DNA from: Apostichopus parvimensis
Taxonomy: Eukaryota; Echinodermata; Holothuroidea; Aspidochirotida; Stichopodidae
NCBI GenBank assembly: GCA_000934455.1
Contig: KN883331.1
Location: 165,443 to 191,747 of the forward strand
Length of the DNA stretch: 26,305 nucleotides
Reading direction: 5' to 3'
Part shown: positions 1 through 10,745 of the stretch, piece after piece
How positions within the stretch are numbered: position 1 is the stretch's first letter
How the letters are laid out: each line of letters starts with the position of its first letter
The notes under the pieces: generated by a model
The model's input: the letters and a program-made list of their open reading frames with translations, nothing else
Told to the model about the DNA's origin: nothing
The model's database searches: none
Position numbers and translations under genes: made by a program

Positions 1-834
1 ATATATGTTTATCCTGGAGATATATATCATGGAGCGACAAATATAGATACGTATAGCATAAGAGATTACAAACATGTACAAAGATAAAGTATCTATGTAA
101 AAAAATCTAAAGATAGGATTGCACAAAGTACATCGAAAAGGTCGTTGGTATCGTCCCCATATGCATATGTGGTAGGAAATCAGGCAATGATCAACTACAA
201 ACAACTTTCAACAAGCATTTACTGTTAGTCTAAACGTACAGCTATATATTCACACTGTCATTGTAGAAATAGCCAATGTCACGGAGTAATTTGGAGGATC
301 AACGACTAGAGGGAAGAACCTTTAAAAGCTACCAGCATGCCAAAATATGGGACCAATAGCGGTGACCTTTGAAGGTCAACATCAGTGCCAAGAATGATGG
401 AAGCCCCAAATAGAAGCAGCATTTGCGTTTGGTCGCCGATTTCTACCTTTTTGACATGTCCATCGATTTTTTTTTTTTTTTTTTACTTATTAATAAACTT
501 GAAACCCCAAAACGAAAACATTCTTAAACTTTGCACGCGAAATCCTCTTGTTATGCAGATGTCTACAACATGCTCACATATGGGCTATATATTACATTTA
601 AAAAACACTATATGGTATCTGGGCACTTTATCGGAAACATAAAAAACCTATAGGCCTAAAATAAAGATACTTCAGGGCGGCATTCTGAGAAGAATCTCTT
701 TAGGGGCAGTTGAGGAACATCGAGAAACATTATTTATTGTTGAAATGTTACATAGTGATGTTTTGTTGTGCGTATACCATGGCCTATTTAAAGAACTTTT
801 TAGTGTGGGTGGGGGGGGGGCGGGTGGTGGGGGT
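1..834. other. Non-coding stretch, nothing recognised
   Basis: AT-rich sequence with an 18-base T run near 467-484 and a TAGGCCTA palindrome at 651-658. The open frames here have no coding character I can recognise. The G-rich run near 810-833 may mark the edge of the repeat fragment that follows. Confidence 0.6.
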
Positions 835-1010
835 ATTTATGAAAGGGACCATCATGACACTATCTAGACGGAGCGCCACCATCAGTCGGCGCGTAGCTAA
901 GCAATAAAATGTTTGCCAAAATTGCCTCCCAGATTGCCGGAAATGGCACTTCCCATGCCTTGTAAGTTGCATCTAAAAGTTATTAATTTTGAGATCTCAT
1001 GTTTTAGATA
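835..1010 (+). repeat. Fragment of the hAT-type MITE family found complete at 7606
   Basis: Shares ACCATCATGA near 848 and a ~60 bp block (about 922-975) with the element at 7606-7917: GCCTCCCAGAT, GGAAATGGCACTTCCCA and CCTTGTAAGTTGCATCT occur in the same order and orientation. An internal GGCGCGTAGCTA near 890 resembles the element's end. No terminal pair or target-site duplication can be defined, so this is a decayed or rearranged copy. Confidence 0.6.
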
Positions 1011-2482
1011 TTTACACTTGAAAAAAAGAAGATGAGGTAAATTAGAAATATTTTATTCGGTATAATCACTTTGTAGGGTAAAAATAGAATTTTACGTTAC
1101 TATGTAAGCTCTGCTTTTATTCATTATTTTACGCAGTTAATTGAAGCTATAAAATCACGCTTGGGCATTCTGATGGTAGTCGTAGCCTATTAATGATGAG
1201 GGGAAGCCATATGGGGAATTTAGGTGTAAATTAATTGGTTTGTGTTATCATTATTTGTTTTACATGCAAAATATGACCTATTGGGGAGGGGGTGGCAAAT
1301 GAGCAGAGCGGGTGTGCCGTTTAGGAACAATAATTCAATATTCCTTATTAAAACATCGTAGCATGATACTGTATATGGGCTATACTGAAACTGGTAGGCT
1401 AATATTAAACATATAGACGTAATAAGTATATTTATGAACAGTAGTTTTGCATTAGCCTGCTACACTGTTCAAATAGGTTAAACCTTAGGAGCTCGGTTAT
1501 TTCTAACCAAACTCGTGAAAACCAAAACAACGCATGGTCATCCCATCCGTGATCGTGCATATACATGATGAGCGGTTAAAGTAAAGCTTGTGTTCCTTTT
1601 GAACGCCATTCCTACAATACGTGCCTAGAATCTACACTACTGACTATAAAATCAGAAGAAATGATATGAACATTTCGCTGAAATAGAGCATATATACCAT
1701 CCAGGCGTTCACATTATCGTAGGCCTATACTATCATTTAGGAAGTAGAAATCTCACGGGACAGTTTCCCCCTGCCGCCCCCCATCCCCCCGCAAGCTACG
1801 GCTCTATACTTGGCATCAGTTAACTTAATATACACTATTTAAGGAACACATGTACATAACTACTAAACTAGAACTTGAGGTATAATGAGTAACATGGTTA
1901 TAATAACAACATGACTAGCAGCTTAGCACCCAGGCACCCATGTCTCAGCCCTGTTAATGTAGAAAACAGATGCATGCCGATGAATGCATGGGCAAATGAT
2001 TGTGACAGTAGTACAAGCCTTATATTACTAATGAAGTATTCTTAGTACGATCAGCTTTACTACTGATTGTCATAATGTTACTATATCTCTATGTATTTCT
2101 GCCGCATTGCTCGTACTGCACATCTGAATCGCGTATATATAGGCAAGTCCTGTAGATTTCAATGACTCTAAACAAGAAGATTAACGGCCATATACGTTAC
2201 CGTTGATTTTTGTGGCAGTTCTCTTGTCAATGTTTGCCCATGTCGAGCTTAGAGAACGTCCGCATCGGCTTTTTGCGAAATGGAGAATGGCTACGCGTAT
2301 GGTTGCCATAATTTTTACTGTACTTTTAAACTGCTGCTTACTCACATACCAAGTAACAATAGGCAGCTAGCGTCGAAAAAAGAGACGCATTTGCTTAGGG
2401 ATGCCAGTTAAATTCCTGAGATGGAATTGTTTGGCAACTTAAAGGAATGAAAACTTGGTCACAACCATTTCTCCGCCGCCTC
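1011..2482. other. Non-coding stretch, nothing recognised
   Basis: No exon-like open frame flanked by splice sites was seen on either strand. It holds a second TAGGCCTA palindrome (1720-1727) and a C-rich patch at about 1767-1790 followed by GCAAGCTACGGCTC, the sort of G/C run plus GTAGC end seen at transposon termini, with no partner found. Confidence 0.55.
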
Positions 2483-2654
2483 TGCAATTAACGGTTTGCA
2501 GTTAGATACTTATTCCGCGTTCGTCGTTCGACATTCGCAAATGAGTAACTGCTACCTATTCAGTTACGTATTCGACAATGGTATCGACGTAACACCTCTG
2601 GCAAGACGAAAGCTTTCTTACAAGATGTTCAACATTTGGTAGTGGAAAGAGGTT

Positions 2655-3297
2655 ATATATGGGTCATATGAACCCTAATGACAATGTAGAAGGGTACCAT
2701 CATGCATCTTGCCCGGTCCAAAGAGTACTTGACCAACTAAAATGGACCACTACTTCATCATTTCTGAAATTAATGTAACGGGACCTGAAAAATCACTTTA
2801 GGCCCTAATCAAGACTAGCACGCCTTGGGCCACCTAACCAATGGGTCATATGAATTCTTAAGACATTGTAGAAGGGTACCATAATGCGTCGTGCCCGGTC
2901 CAAAGAGTGCTTGACCAATTAAAGTGACCACTAAATCAACAATTTTTTAAATGAATGTAACGTGACCTGAAAAAAACCTTTAGTCCCCAAGCACAACCAG
3001 CACGCCTTGGACCACCTAACCAATGGGTCATATGAACTCTAATGACAATGTAGAACAGTACCATGATGCGTCTTGCCCGGTCCAAAGAGTGCTTGACCAA
3101 TTAAACTGACCACTAAATCATCACTTCGTAAATGAATGTAACGGGACCTGAAAAACTCCTTAAGGCCCTAATCAAAACCAGCACGCCTTGAACCACCCAA
3201 CCAATGGGTGATATGAACTCTAATAACAATGTAAAAGAGTACCAAAATGCGTCTTGCCCGGTCCAAAGAGGGCTTGACAAATTAAAGTGACCATGAA
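2655..3297 (+). repeat. Left-arm ~182 bp tandem repeat, about 3.6 copies
   Basis: CCCGGTCCAAAGAG recurs at 2712, 2894, 3076 and 3257, giving a period of 181-182 bp. Each unit carries ATGGGTCATATGAA, the CCCGGTCC block, CTTGACCAA.TAAA, AATGTAACGGGACCTGAAAA and CAGCACGCCTTG. Copies differ by scattered substitutions and one- to two-base indels. Confidence 0.92.
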
Positions 3298-3662
3298 AAT
3301 GTCTCTTCTGCAAGTACATTTCAATCCAATCAGAGAAAAAATGGGGATGGGTGGGGGGATGGATATTAAGCAAGTAAAATTTCTCCTCACTTCTATACTC
3401 CCATAATTGACTCAGCAAATAGCCTTATTTATATTTACCGAAGAATGTCATTAAGTACAATTGTAAGTGATTAGAAAGTGTAATTTTGACTTAATTTAGC
3501 AAACGCAAAATTGACCTAAAATCTGGCACTTTTGTTAATGGATTGAATGTGTATTGAGTAAAATTTGTATAGCTAGATTATAGAAGTTATAATTAATATT
3601 TAGGTAAAATTGAATAAAAAGAAATTTACTAAAAACTCACACTAACTCTGGTCTATGTTTAG

Positions 3663-3800
3663 TTGGAATAAACCCAGTGGAACTTCTTATGGTGGATCTG
3701 CCTTCTACACTCCAACAGAAACTTTCTATTGAAAAATCGCTGAGAGAAAGGACAAGCACATGGGAACACGATAAATCAAAATGCATAGAATGGCACTATG
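3663..3800 (+). other. Exon-like segment in the core of the inverted-repeat element
   Basis: A T-rich tract ending GTCTATGTTTAG lies before a 138 bp segment that ends CACTATG|GTAAGTTGG, a near-consensus donor. Read with two leading bases it is open throughout (GINPVELLMVDLPSTLQQ, then KLSIEKSLRERTSTWEHD, then KSKCIEWHYG) and the frame stays open to a TAA at about 3834. Phases in and out are compatible (2 + 135 + 1). I do not recognise the peptide. It may be a captured host exon, a remnant of an element-encoded gene, or chance; no partner exon was identified nearby. Confidence 0.35.
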
Positions 3801-4439
3801 GTAAGTTGGATTGGTTCATTACCAACTATGACTAATAGGGAACAAAAATAAATCAGAAAGGGATTTCGGCATAAAGGATATGTCTGGGTAGAACTATTTC
3901 ACTTGAAGACTATTTTGCTAAACATACTATTAGAGTAAGTTTATCTCCGCTTGCCCCGAGATGACTGATTGTCTTTGTCAGCTCTAGAATGTAGCAGTGG
4001 AATCCTTCAGAATCTACGAAGGGGTAACAGCGTTCACAACCACTTTCGAGGAGAGACATAAAAAACTTCTCTGTTCTTTAAATCTGTAAAAGTTTGACGT
4101 GTGAAACGAATAAAAAAATGAAATTAAGTTCTATGAACGAATAATTACCAAAAAAAAACGGTATTCATTGCGTTGCCAGTCTACAGAAATCCCTTCATTC
4201 CGAGAAAAGGAGTTGCGCTAAGGTGCCCCCCCCCCCCTCAAGAAAGATGCGCATGTGTCTCTCGGGAATGAGAAGGAAACTTTGTATGCTGATGATCGTA
4301 AAGCACCAATAAGCATTAAACTTGCGCGCCAAAGGTGTTGTTTTTGTTTTGTATCACCACATGGTACATAAGTAGACTGAATAAAACTTCAGAAAAGAAT
4401 ATATTGATGAGTCTACTGGATAATGATTGTGCATTAGTC

Positions 4440-5072
4440 ATTTGTATTGGTCAAGCACTCTTTGGACCGGGTAAAACGCATTATGGTACTCTTCAACAAT
4501 TTCTTTAGAATTCATATGACCCATTGGTTTGGTGGTCCGAGGCGCGCAGGCTTTGATTATGGCCTTAAGGTTTTTTCTTCGCGGTCCCGTTTCATCAATT
4601 AAAGAAGTGATGGTGTAATGGTCTTTTAAAATGGTCAAGCATTCTTTGGAACCGGGGAAAACGCATTATGGTACTCTTATACAATGTCCTTAGAGTTCAT
4701 GTTAACCATCGGTTTAGTGATCCAAGTCGTGCTGCATGGATAAGGGCCCAAAATGTTTTCGTGGTCCCGTTACACTCATTAAAAAAGTAATGATTTAGTG
4801 GTCATTTAAATTAGTCAAGCACTCTTTGAACCGGGCAAGACGCATTGTGGTACTCTTCTACATTGTCTTAAGAGTTCATATGACCCATTGGTTAGGTGGT
4901 CCAAGGTGTTCTGGTCGTGATAAGGGCCCAAAGTTTTTCGTGGCCCCGTTACATCCATCTAATAAGTGATGATGTATTGGTCATGTGAATTGGTCAAGCA
5001 CTGTCTGGACCGGGGAAGACGCATCATGGTAATTTTCTACATCGTCTTCAGAGTTCATATGACCCATTGATA
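4440..5072 (-). repeat. Right-arm ~182 bp tandem repeat, inverted relative to the left arm
   Basis: The reverse complement of the left unit recurs with its GGACCGGG or GGAACCGGG core near 4464, 4647, 4827 and 5007 (period about 180-183 bp). GTTCATATGACCCAT is well kept in most copies. The long minus-strand frames in this block are by-products of the repeat. Confidence 0.9.
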
Positions 5073-5279
5073 AAACCTCATTATCTTTGGAAAAATACAC
5101 TAAAATGTACTTTTTCGACCAAAAAACCTTGATAATCTCGTACGGAAGCAAAAAGCTTTCCATAGTTGTATATGGAATCCATTATCGAATAAGTAACATC
5201 TGTACTACAGTTACTTTTCGCGAATGTCGAACGAGGAGCGCGGAATAAGTATCTAACTTCACACCGGTCCTGCAATTGC

Positions 5280-7597
5280 ACTAGGTATGTGCGTCCGAAA
5301 GGTGGGGGGGTGCCCCCTTCCCCCCCCCGGAAATCATAGTTGTAAAAGAAAAAAGAAATATCTCAAAAACGTACAGCTTCCGGGGGCCCACTGGAGATTT
5401 CAAATACGTTCCAGTGAAATTGAATTCCTCTCTGAAATGTATTTTTGTGTTTCAATTTCACTATCAGAAAACAATAAATATTTGAAAAGTGAACATGTCT
5501 CAGCTGGAGTTCCCGGGACACCAGGGCTTAGAACAGTGGCGTTCGCAAAGGCGCGAGCGGGGGCTTTGCCAAGGGGCCACTCCCCCATCTCCTATCGTCA
5601 TTAGGGGGAAATGGTTCAGTCGGGGTATTTGGGCATTCAACAGGGGGAAAATTTTCTAACTGTACACAAAGTATTTATTAACACAACCTTTCATTTAGAG
5701 GTACCTAATTTATAGTCCAAATATGCCGTTCCCCCCCCCCCCACCCCCAATCAGTGTCCATGTCAGCGAAGTTTAGGAGTTCGAATTTACAGAAGATTTT
5801 AAAATAGTTTCAGAACCCCTCCCTTCCCTCAGATAAACTAAACTTTCAAGCTTAACCCTATGGAGCACAGAAGTGGAGACTCCACGCTAGAGTAGAGTAG
5901 ACCTCCCTTCCGTCGTAGATTTAAGATTAGTTCACTACAAACAGTGCTCTAATATTGAGCTCTATCCTTTTGCTACTACTATAGAAAAGATAATTCCTAG
6001 ATCCACGTCATTCGATCTCGGTGGAATCAAACCATTCAGGTATAGTGTTTCGGGCGCTCCGCCCGAATAGGGCACACCCCCTTCCTGCGTTGAATCGTTA
6101 AACCACAAAAACAAAGGGGGAACCCGACTGATGGAAATTTGATTTTTCACTATTAAGTTTTTCTGTGTTATCCCGGAGTGCACTGGGGGGGGGGGGGGGG
6201 GGATGTGTAACTCAGTTTGAAATGTTTCCAGTATTCTACCTCCCGTTAACAATCGACTGCTCGAAACTTTCCAAAGTTCTTCAAACGCGTTTAGTATAGG
6301 GAAGGGGAGGGGTTCACCGTAAAAGCTCTTTACTATAGTATATGGTTACCCAGAGACACTCTGTTCCCCCCCCCCCCCTCTCTGTATTGCTCTCTGTATT
6401 GTATGGCATACTTAATCTTCCTCTTTCCTTTTTGGAAGGGTTGGGGTGGGTTGGAACGAACTTAAACAATACGGATCAGCAGAGAAACAGAATCGCTCAT
6501 TATACTGTTTACTACTGGAACCTGTTACCAATATAATTCTCAACGAAAGAGGTTCTCTTGATATACCACAGTAGGCCTACACCATTTTGTCATGTCACTG
6601 ACCAACATAATGTGTCATCATACTGGTTGGACTATGTACTGGCTGCCATTTTACTGTGTATCCATATACCAGCATTATGATTTGTGTATTCTACATATGT
6701 ATGTGGCTGTTAATTTAGGTAAATGATTTTTGGAGGTATTACACGTGAACTATTGAGACTATCGTTCCCTGACACTCTTGGGTGTTAGTATGAATAAATA
6801 GCTAATTCTACCCGTTATGCACGTTTATCTCATATAAGATCTATTGTTGGCTCGACTGAAGTAAGTCTTAATTCCCCTGTTGACCCTGCAACCGGCGTCG
6901 GTCACATGGTTATATAAAGGGGATTACTTGATCCTGTAGGATGTATTTACCAAAAGGGAGGATATTCTATGCTCTGTGGTATCTTACAATAAATTAAAGT
7001 ATCCCCTCGAAAACAAAATACTCAGGGGGATTTTTTTTGGGGGGGGGGTGGTTTACACTGCCACGCTGGTTTTACGATAAGTCGATGATACAGCTTTGCA
7101 TAAACGGGGTTGTGTGTGTGTGCATGGGTGCAAATGTCATGTGGATATGAGAACTATTTCAACATGAATTTAATTTCCCAAGTTCAAGTTTCTCGTGCAA
7201 TTGAATGCCCATCCTACCTGATTTATAGCGAGGTTCGGTATCGTAGCTAAGAGAAATCAGCTTCGAATTAAACCTGATATTTCTGCAGAAGGTATATATA
7301 TCTTACTTTACCAAAGGAGTGCAGAGCATGGCCCGAATTAATGATCGAGAGAGGCAGGGCAACTCTTTAAGGACAAGTTAGAAATTGCCCTGGGATTCTA
7401 TAAAATAGCTTGACATCATGATTATTTTCAAAAATGTCAATGCACACCTAAGCGAGAGAAAACACGTACATAGGCCTACATGACAGATGAACAATCAATG
7501 AGATCGCTTCCAGCAGCTGTTTAATAGTTGTTTTCTGGCAAAATATTGCTGAAACTGAAACATATACTGAGCCCCTTCCAAGATAAATATTAATCTA
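5280..7597. other. Non-coding stretch rich in homopolymers
   Basis: No exon or RNA gene was recognised. It contains an 18-base G run (6185-6202), C runs near 5324, 5731 and 6366, a perfect 8 bp hairpin at 6049-6067, a TAGGCCTA at 6572-6579 and another at 7471-7478. CAGTGGCGTTCGCAAAGGCG near 5533 resembles a hAT-like end without a partner. Open frames here run through low-complexity tracts. Confidence 0.55.
6049..6067. repeat. Perfect hairpin, 8 bp stem and 3-base loop
   Basis: TTCGGGCG at 6049-6056 is followed by CTC and its exact complement CGCCCGAA at 6060-6067. It is GC-rich in an AT-rich setting. There is no T run that would suggest a terminator and no link to a gene. Confidence 0.6.
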
Positions 7598-7605
7598 CCT
7601 ATACG
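7598..7605. repeat. Left target-site duplication of the hAT-type MITE
   Basis: CCTATACG, identical to 7918-7925 on the other side of the element. Confidence 0.9.
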
Positions 7606-7917
7606 CAGGCGCGTAGCCATGAATTTGCCAAGGGAGGGGGAAAATGTAGGCAAACTATCAGAGCCGTAGATTCGGCATTGTAAACTATCTAAGCGTAGCA
7701 CCATCATGATGGCGCGAAGCGTACAAGACAATTTTGGCTGAAAATGCCTCCCAGATCGCTGGAAATGGCACTTCCCAGGCCTTGTAAGTTGCATCTTAGC
7801 ATTTTCTCTTTTGAAATTACTAGCGATATCATAAAAACATTAAAACAAAAAAAATTAAAAATATGCTGAAGGGGGGGCGGCTGCCCCCTTCGCCCCCCCC
7901 CCCTGGCTACGCGCCTG
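7606..7917. mobile_element. hAT-type MITE, 312 bp, complete
   Basis: It begins CAGGCGCGTAGCCATG and ends CCTGGCTACGCGCCTG, a 14-15 bp terminal inverted repeat, and is flanked on both sides by the identical 8 bp CCTATACG (7598-7605 and 7918-7925). An 8 bp duplication with ends starting CAG is the signature of the hAT superfamily. There is no coding capacity for a transposase. The right end carries G/C runs (about 7870-7902). The intact duplication argues for fairly recent insertion. A fragment of the same family lies at 835-1010. Confidence 0.92.
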
Positions 7918-7925
7918 CCTATACG
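7918..7925. repeat. Right target-site duplication of the hAT-type MITE
   Basis: CCTATACG, identical to 7598-7605. The eight bases directly follow the terminal GGCTACGCGCCTG. Confidence 0.9.
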
Positions 7926-9209
7926 CAACCTACAGTGTGTTATAGAGACCACATTGCACAGAGGCACAGCAGCTTTTACCTCTTGTAATGGATAATTAGC
8001 TCAGGTGAAAGCTTTCAGCTGAGCTACAGCGAGTATCTATTAGTTACCCGTTATCGACTAATGATTATTAAGCTAGTAACAATGCTCATGTTTTGTAAAC
8101 AAAACAGATTATCGCTTCACCACGAAGATAAAATAGTAAACGATCCACAGAAAAAGGTTAAACAATTGTCGGTTTCCGTTATCAATTTTATATTGGTTAA
8201 TCACAAAGTTGTTTGGCATGATGCTCGGTTCATATTCGTTTATAACTAAATTGTTTTGCCTATACTAGTGTTCAAGCGTATAAGTTTGTATACCAGCTGT
8301 TGTATTCCTAGATAAAGGTTTCAATGTTCCATGGTTGTCTAACTGTCTAATGAATATAGAATCTGCGGTTACCAAAAGTTGTTCAACCTTCTTCCAGTTT
8401 GATTGTTTTTTGTTCGAGGGAATTTGTTTTATGACAGTAAAGTGCAGGTTATAATGAAACATGTCAACATACAGGGTAACATTCGTGGTTTCATAATTGC
8501 AATGGGGAAGTATTTCTTTGCCTTGACCTTTTGTAGTGATTTGTACAATTTATTGTTTGTTTATTGTACATAGTAAATGAGAACATTTGATACAAGATAT
8601 ATTGTAGTAATTTCGGTTTAATTAACCTCGGCACGACGCCGCGTCCCACAACATTAGTCACATTGGCAGATATTGCACAACGTTGGTAGTTATCAAACAT
8701 GTTTTGTTTGATCAAAATGGAAATTTTCAGATGACTGAAGTTTTCCAAGAATAGCGCCAAGTGTACCAATTGGAGATGTTCACCATTTTGCACGGTTTGA
8801 CGCGGAAGAGTATTTAGCCTAAATATGTTTTGAATATTGGAACGATTTTCTCAGAGCAGTTTCCCCTCTTCATGTTTCATTTTTTGTTGTGGTTGATAAA
8901 ACAAAGAAAATCTTAACAAATAGGCAAATAGGCTTTACAGACATTTTAATATGTAAGTGTGGTCCTGTCACATGATCAAACTGATGCATAAACGTTAGCG
9001 TAAGATAGGCTACAGTGTAAAGAACACACCTTGCGACCACTTACAGCTGTTACAGGTATACTGTTTATGTATGTGTGCGCTACTTACAAAGAGATGGTTC
9101 TTCGACTCAATTATAAATTAACCTATAAGGTGGTGTATATATCAAGGATGATATAAAACTAAAGTGTACTTTCTGAATTATTGAGTGACGTCAATACATA
9201 ACAGACGCC
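7926..9209. other. Non-coding stretch, nothing recognised
   Basis: AT-rich sequence with no exon-like segment or repeat that I can identify. A 100-codon minus-strand frame (8793-8491) has no recognisable domain, no splice context and AT-driven composition, so I do not call it a gene. Confidence 0.55.
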
Positions 9210-9213
9210 TTAA

Positions 9214-9616
9214 GGCCCGGTCACACTATACCGATTTTTTATCGGAATACTATCCGATTTTCCCGGAGGAATCGAAACAGCCAGTTTTTCGTTCGGGTCT
9301 TCTAACCACAGTGATAAAGGACCTGATTTGCTATCTGTTGAGCCATACCAATGTGTAATAGCCCTCTCCTAACTTTTGATATTGACTCCGTTTCCTTTTA
9401 TCAGATAGCTATCCGATTTCTCTTCCGATTTTTATCGTTTTTCGATGTGACGTCACTTCAGAACGTAGTCCGTTCCAGAACCCCTCAGATTTGGAGTAGG
9501 TATTCGAATATTCCACTGCATTCATTACATTCACTACCACAAACCTCACTCTTCGGCCTAAAATCGGAAAAATCGGACCGTATTCCGATAAAATATCGCT
9601 GTAGTGTGACCGGGCC
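9214..9616. mobile_element. MITE with ~48 bp terminal inverted repeats and TTAA-like flanks
   Basis: The left end GGCCCGGTCACACTA (from 9214), with TATCGGAATAC and TCCGATTTT further in, is matched by the reverse complement at the right end (to 9616) with few mismatches over about 48 bp. The flanks are TTAA (9210-9213) and TTTA (9617-9620), which would fit a TTAA-targeting, piggyBac-like element with one mutation, but the assignment is tentative. Further PuATCGGA/TCCGAT repeats fill the interior, and a TGACGTCA palindrome lies near 9447. No transposase is encoded. Confidence 0.85.
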
Positions 9617-9620
9617 TTTA

Positions 9621-10480
9621 CACACTCATATACACACGCGCGAGCGCACAAACATACGTCTCTATTAACCATCGCATACATTCCGTTACTGAGTGAAATT
9701 GTTATTATTTACTGTTTGTAAGAGCTGTAACACATAAGCAACTCTATCAGACATGTTAATAATAGAAGCTGTGTTTCTTCCTTCCTTAACATGATCAATT
9801 CAAACTTTCCCATTCATGATAACTGAAGCAATTTCATGTATTAATTAACAATTAATCCAGGAATTTACAAAAAGAGGAGTCCCAGGGGTCGTTGAATTCA
9901 AGCCACTTCCCATTGGAGTGGGTGCCTGGGTGTTCTCTCCCCCCCCCCCCTAAAAAAAAAGTTAAGCGTCACTTGGTTCTTTCTGATGCGAAGTCGGTCT
10001 ATGGGGTCGTGGTAGTAACTACTTTTCAATAATTGTGCGACGTTTAATAGGGAGGGATCGAGAGATACGGACCTGTGAATCATTACTATTAACATTGGTA
10101 CAAAAGTACCTTAAACCTGTGTGAACGTGAAATTGAAGCTACCCATCCTTTATAAGTGACTAGTCTGAAAAGCCACTCCTTACCGTTCATGGCATTAACC
10201 GGTGACGGAATCAGGATTTCTCGCATGAAGGGGCGCGGTAGATACTAAAATACTACAAAAGATGTTTGACATCATATATGCCCATGTACTTTGGATGATG
10301 TACATGTCACATGCTGGTCTGTTTTATGAGGTTTGGTCACGACACTTCAATGTGCAAGTGAAGAGTTCTCTCGAGGTTTGATGAAATCATTAGTTTCAGT
10401 AGCGAGGCTGCTGTTGGCCTTCATATGCATGTGGTCAGCGAGGTTCTTGCAACTACTGTGGACTTGTTTACGGAATACAT
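9621..10480. other. Non-coding stretch, nothing recognised
   Basis: It contains a CA/CG-rich patch just beyond the MITE (about 9620-9660) and a C run followed by an A run near 9940-9960. No exon, RNA gene or paired repeat was seen. Confidence 0.5.
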
Positions 10481-10499
10481 TTTACCTTTGAAATGCCCA

Positions 10500-10745
10500 C
10501 AATGGTTGTCAGACAACCACAGACCTATGGTTCTTACAATCGATATGGGTGATCTACACAGCAAATATGGTGTCCCAGTGCTGCACTTTCTGAGTTATAT
10601 TTACAATGTTGTTAGACTTTCTGTTGACCTTTGACCCCCACCGATTTCAATATGGTTCTTGTACTCACTAAGGTGGATCTATACATACCAAAGTATGAGG
10701 TTTATCCAGGCTTAGTAGCTTGCTGCAGTTACAGCTTTTCAGACT
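10500..10745 (+). repeat. Interspersed repeat carrying a DR1-like TGACCTTTGACCC motif
   Basis: TGACCTTTGACCC (10625-10637) is followed by a CACC-rich stretch, GGTTCTTGTACTCAC and AAGTATGAGGTTTATC. The motif and the following AAGTATGAG word recur in the array at 17340-17950 (AAGTATGAGATTCA near 17672), so I take this as a relative of that repeat. Edges are approximate. Confidence 0.5.

Larger units (their letters stand above)
2483..5277. mobile_element. Inverted-repeat (foldback-like) element with satellite-bearing arms
   Basis: The outer ends are inverted copies. TGCAATT, then AGTTAGATACTTATTCCGCG, TCGTTCGACATTCGC and AGTAACTG read inward from about 2484, and the reverse complement of the same series ends near 5277. 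Inside these, each arm holds about four ~182 bp tandem units in opposite orientation (2655-3297 and 4440-5072), enclosing a ~1.14 kb core. This layout is that of a non-autonomous DNA transposon with long, internally repetitive terminal inverted repeats. No transposase is visible and no target-site duplication could be fixed because the extreme ends are diverged. A recombined pair of inverted satellite blocks is an alternative. Confidence 0.75.

Noticed and set aside
3113-3418. 101-codon minus-strand frame
   Set aside because: It runs across the last left-arm repeat units into unique AT-rich sequence, has no domain, and is explained by the tandem repeat.
4438-5163. Minus-strand frames in the right arm as genes
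   Set aside because: They are copies of the 182 bp unit read in one frame; other copies carry stops and the unit is not a multiple of three.
5533-5600. CAGTGGCG... sequence as a second hAT-type element end
   Set aside because: No inverted partner or flanking duplication could be found, so it is mentioned only as a resemblance.
8491-8793. 100-codon minus-strand frame
   Set aside because: No recognisable domain, no splice signals, and composition follows the local AT content; chance cannot be excluded.
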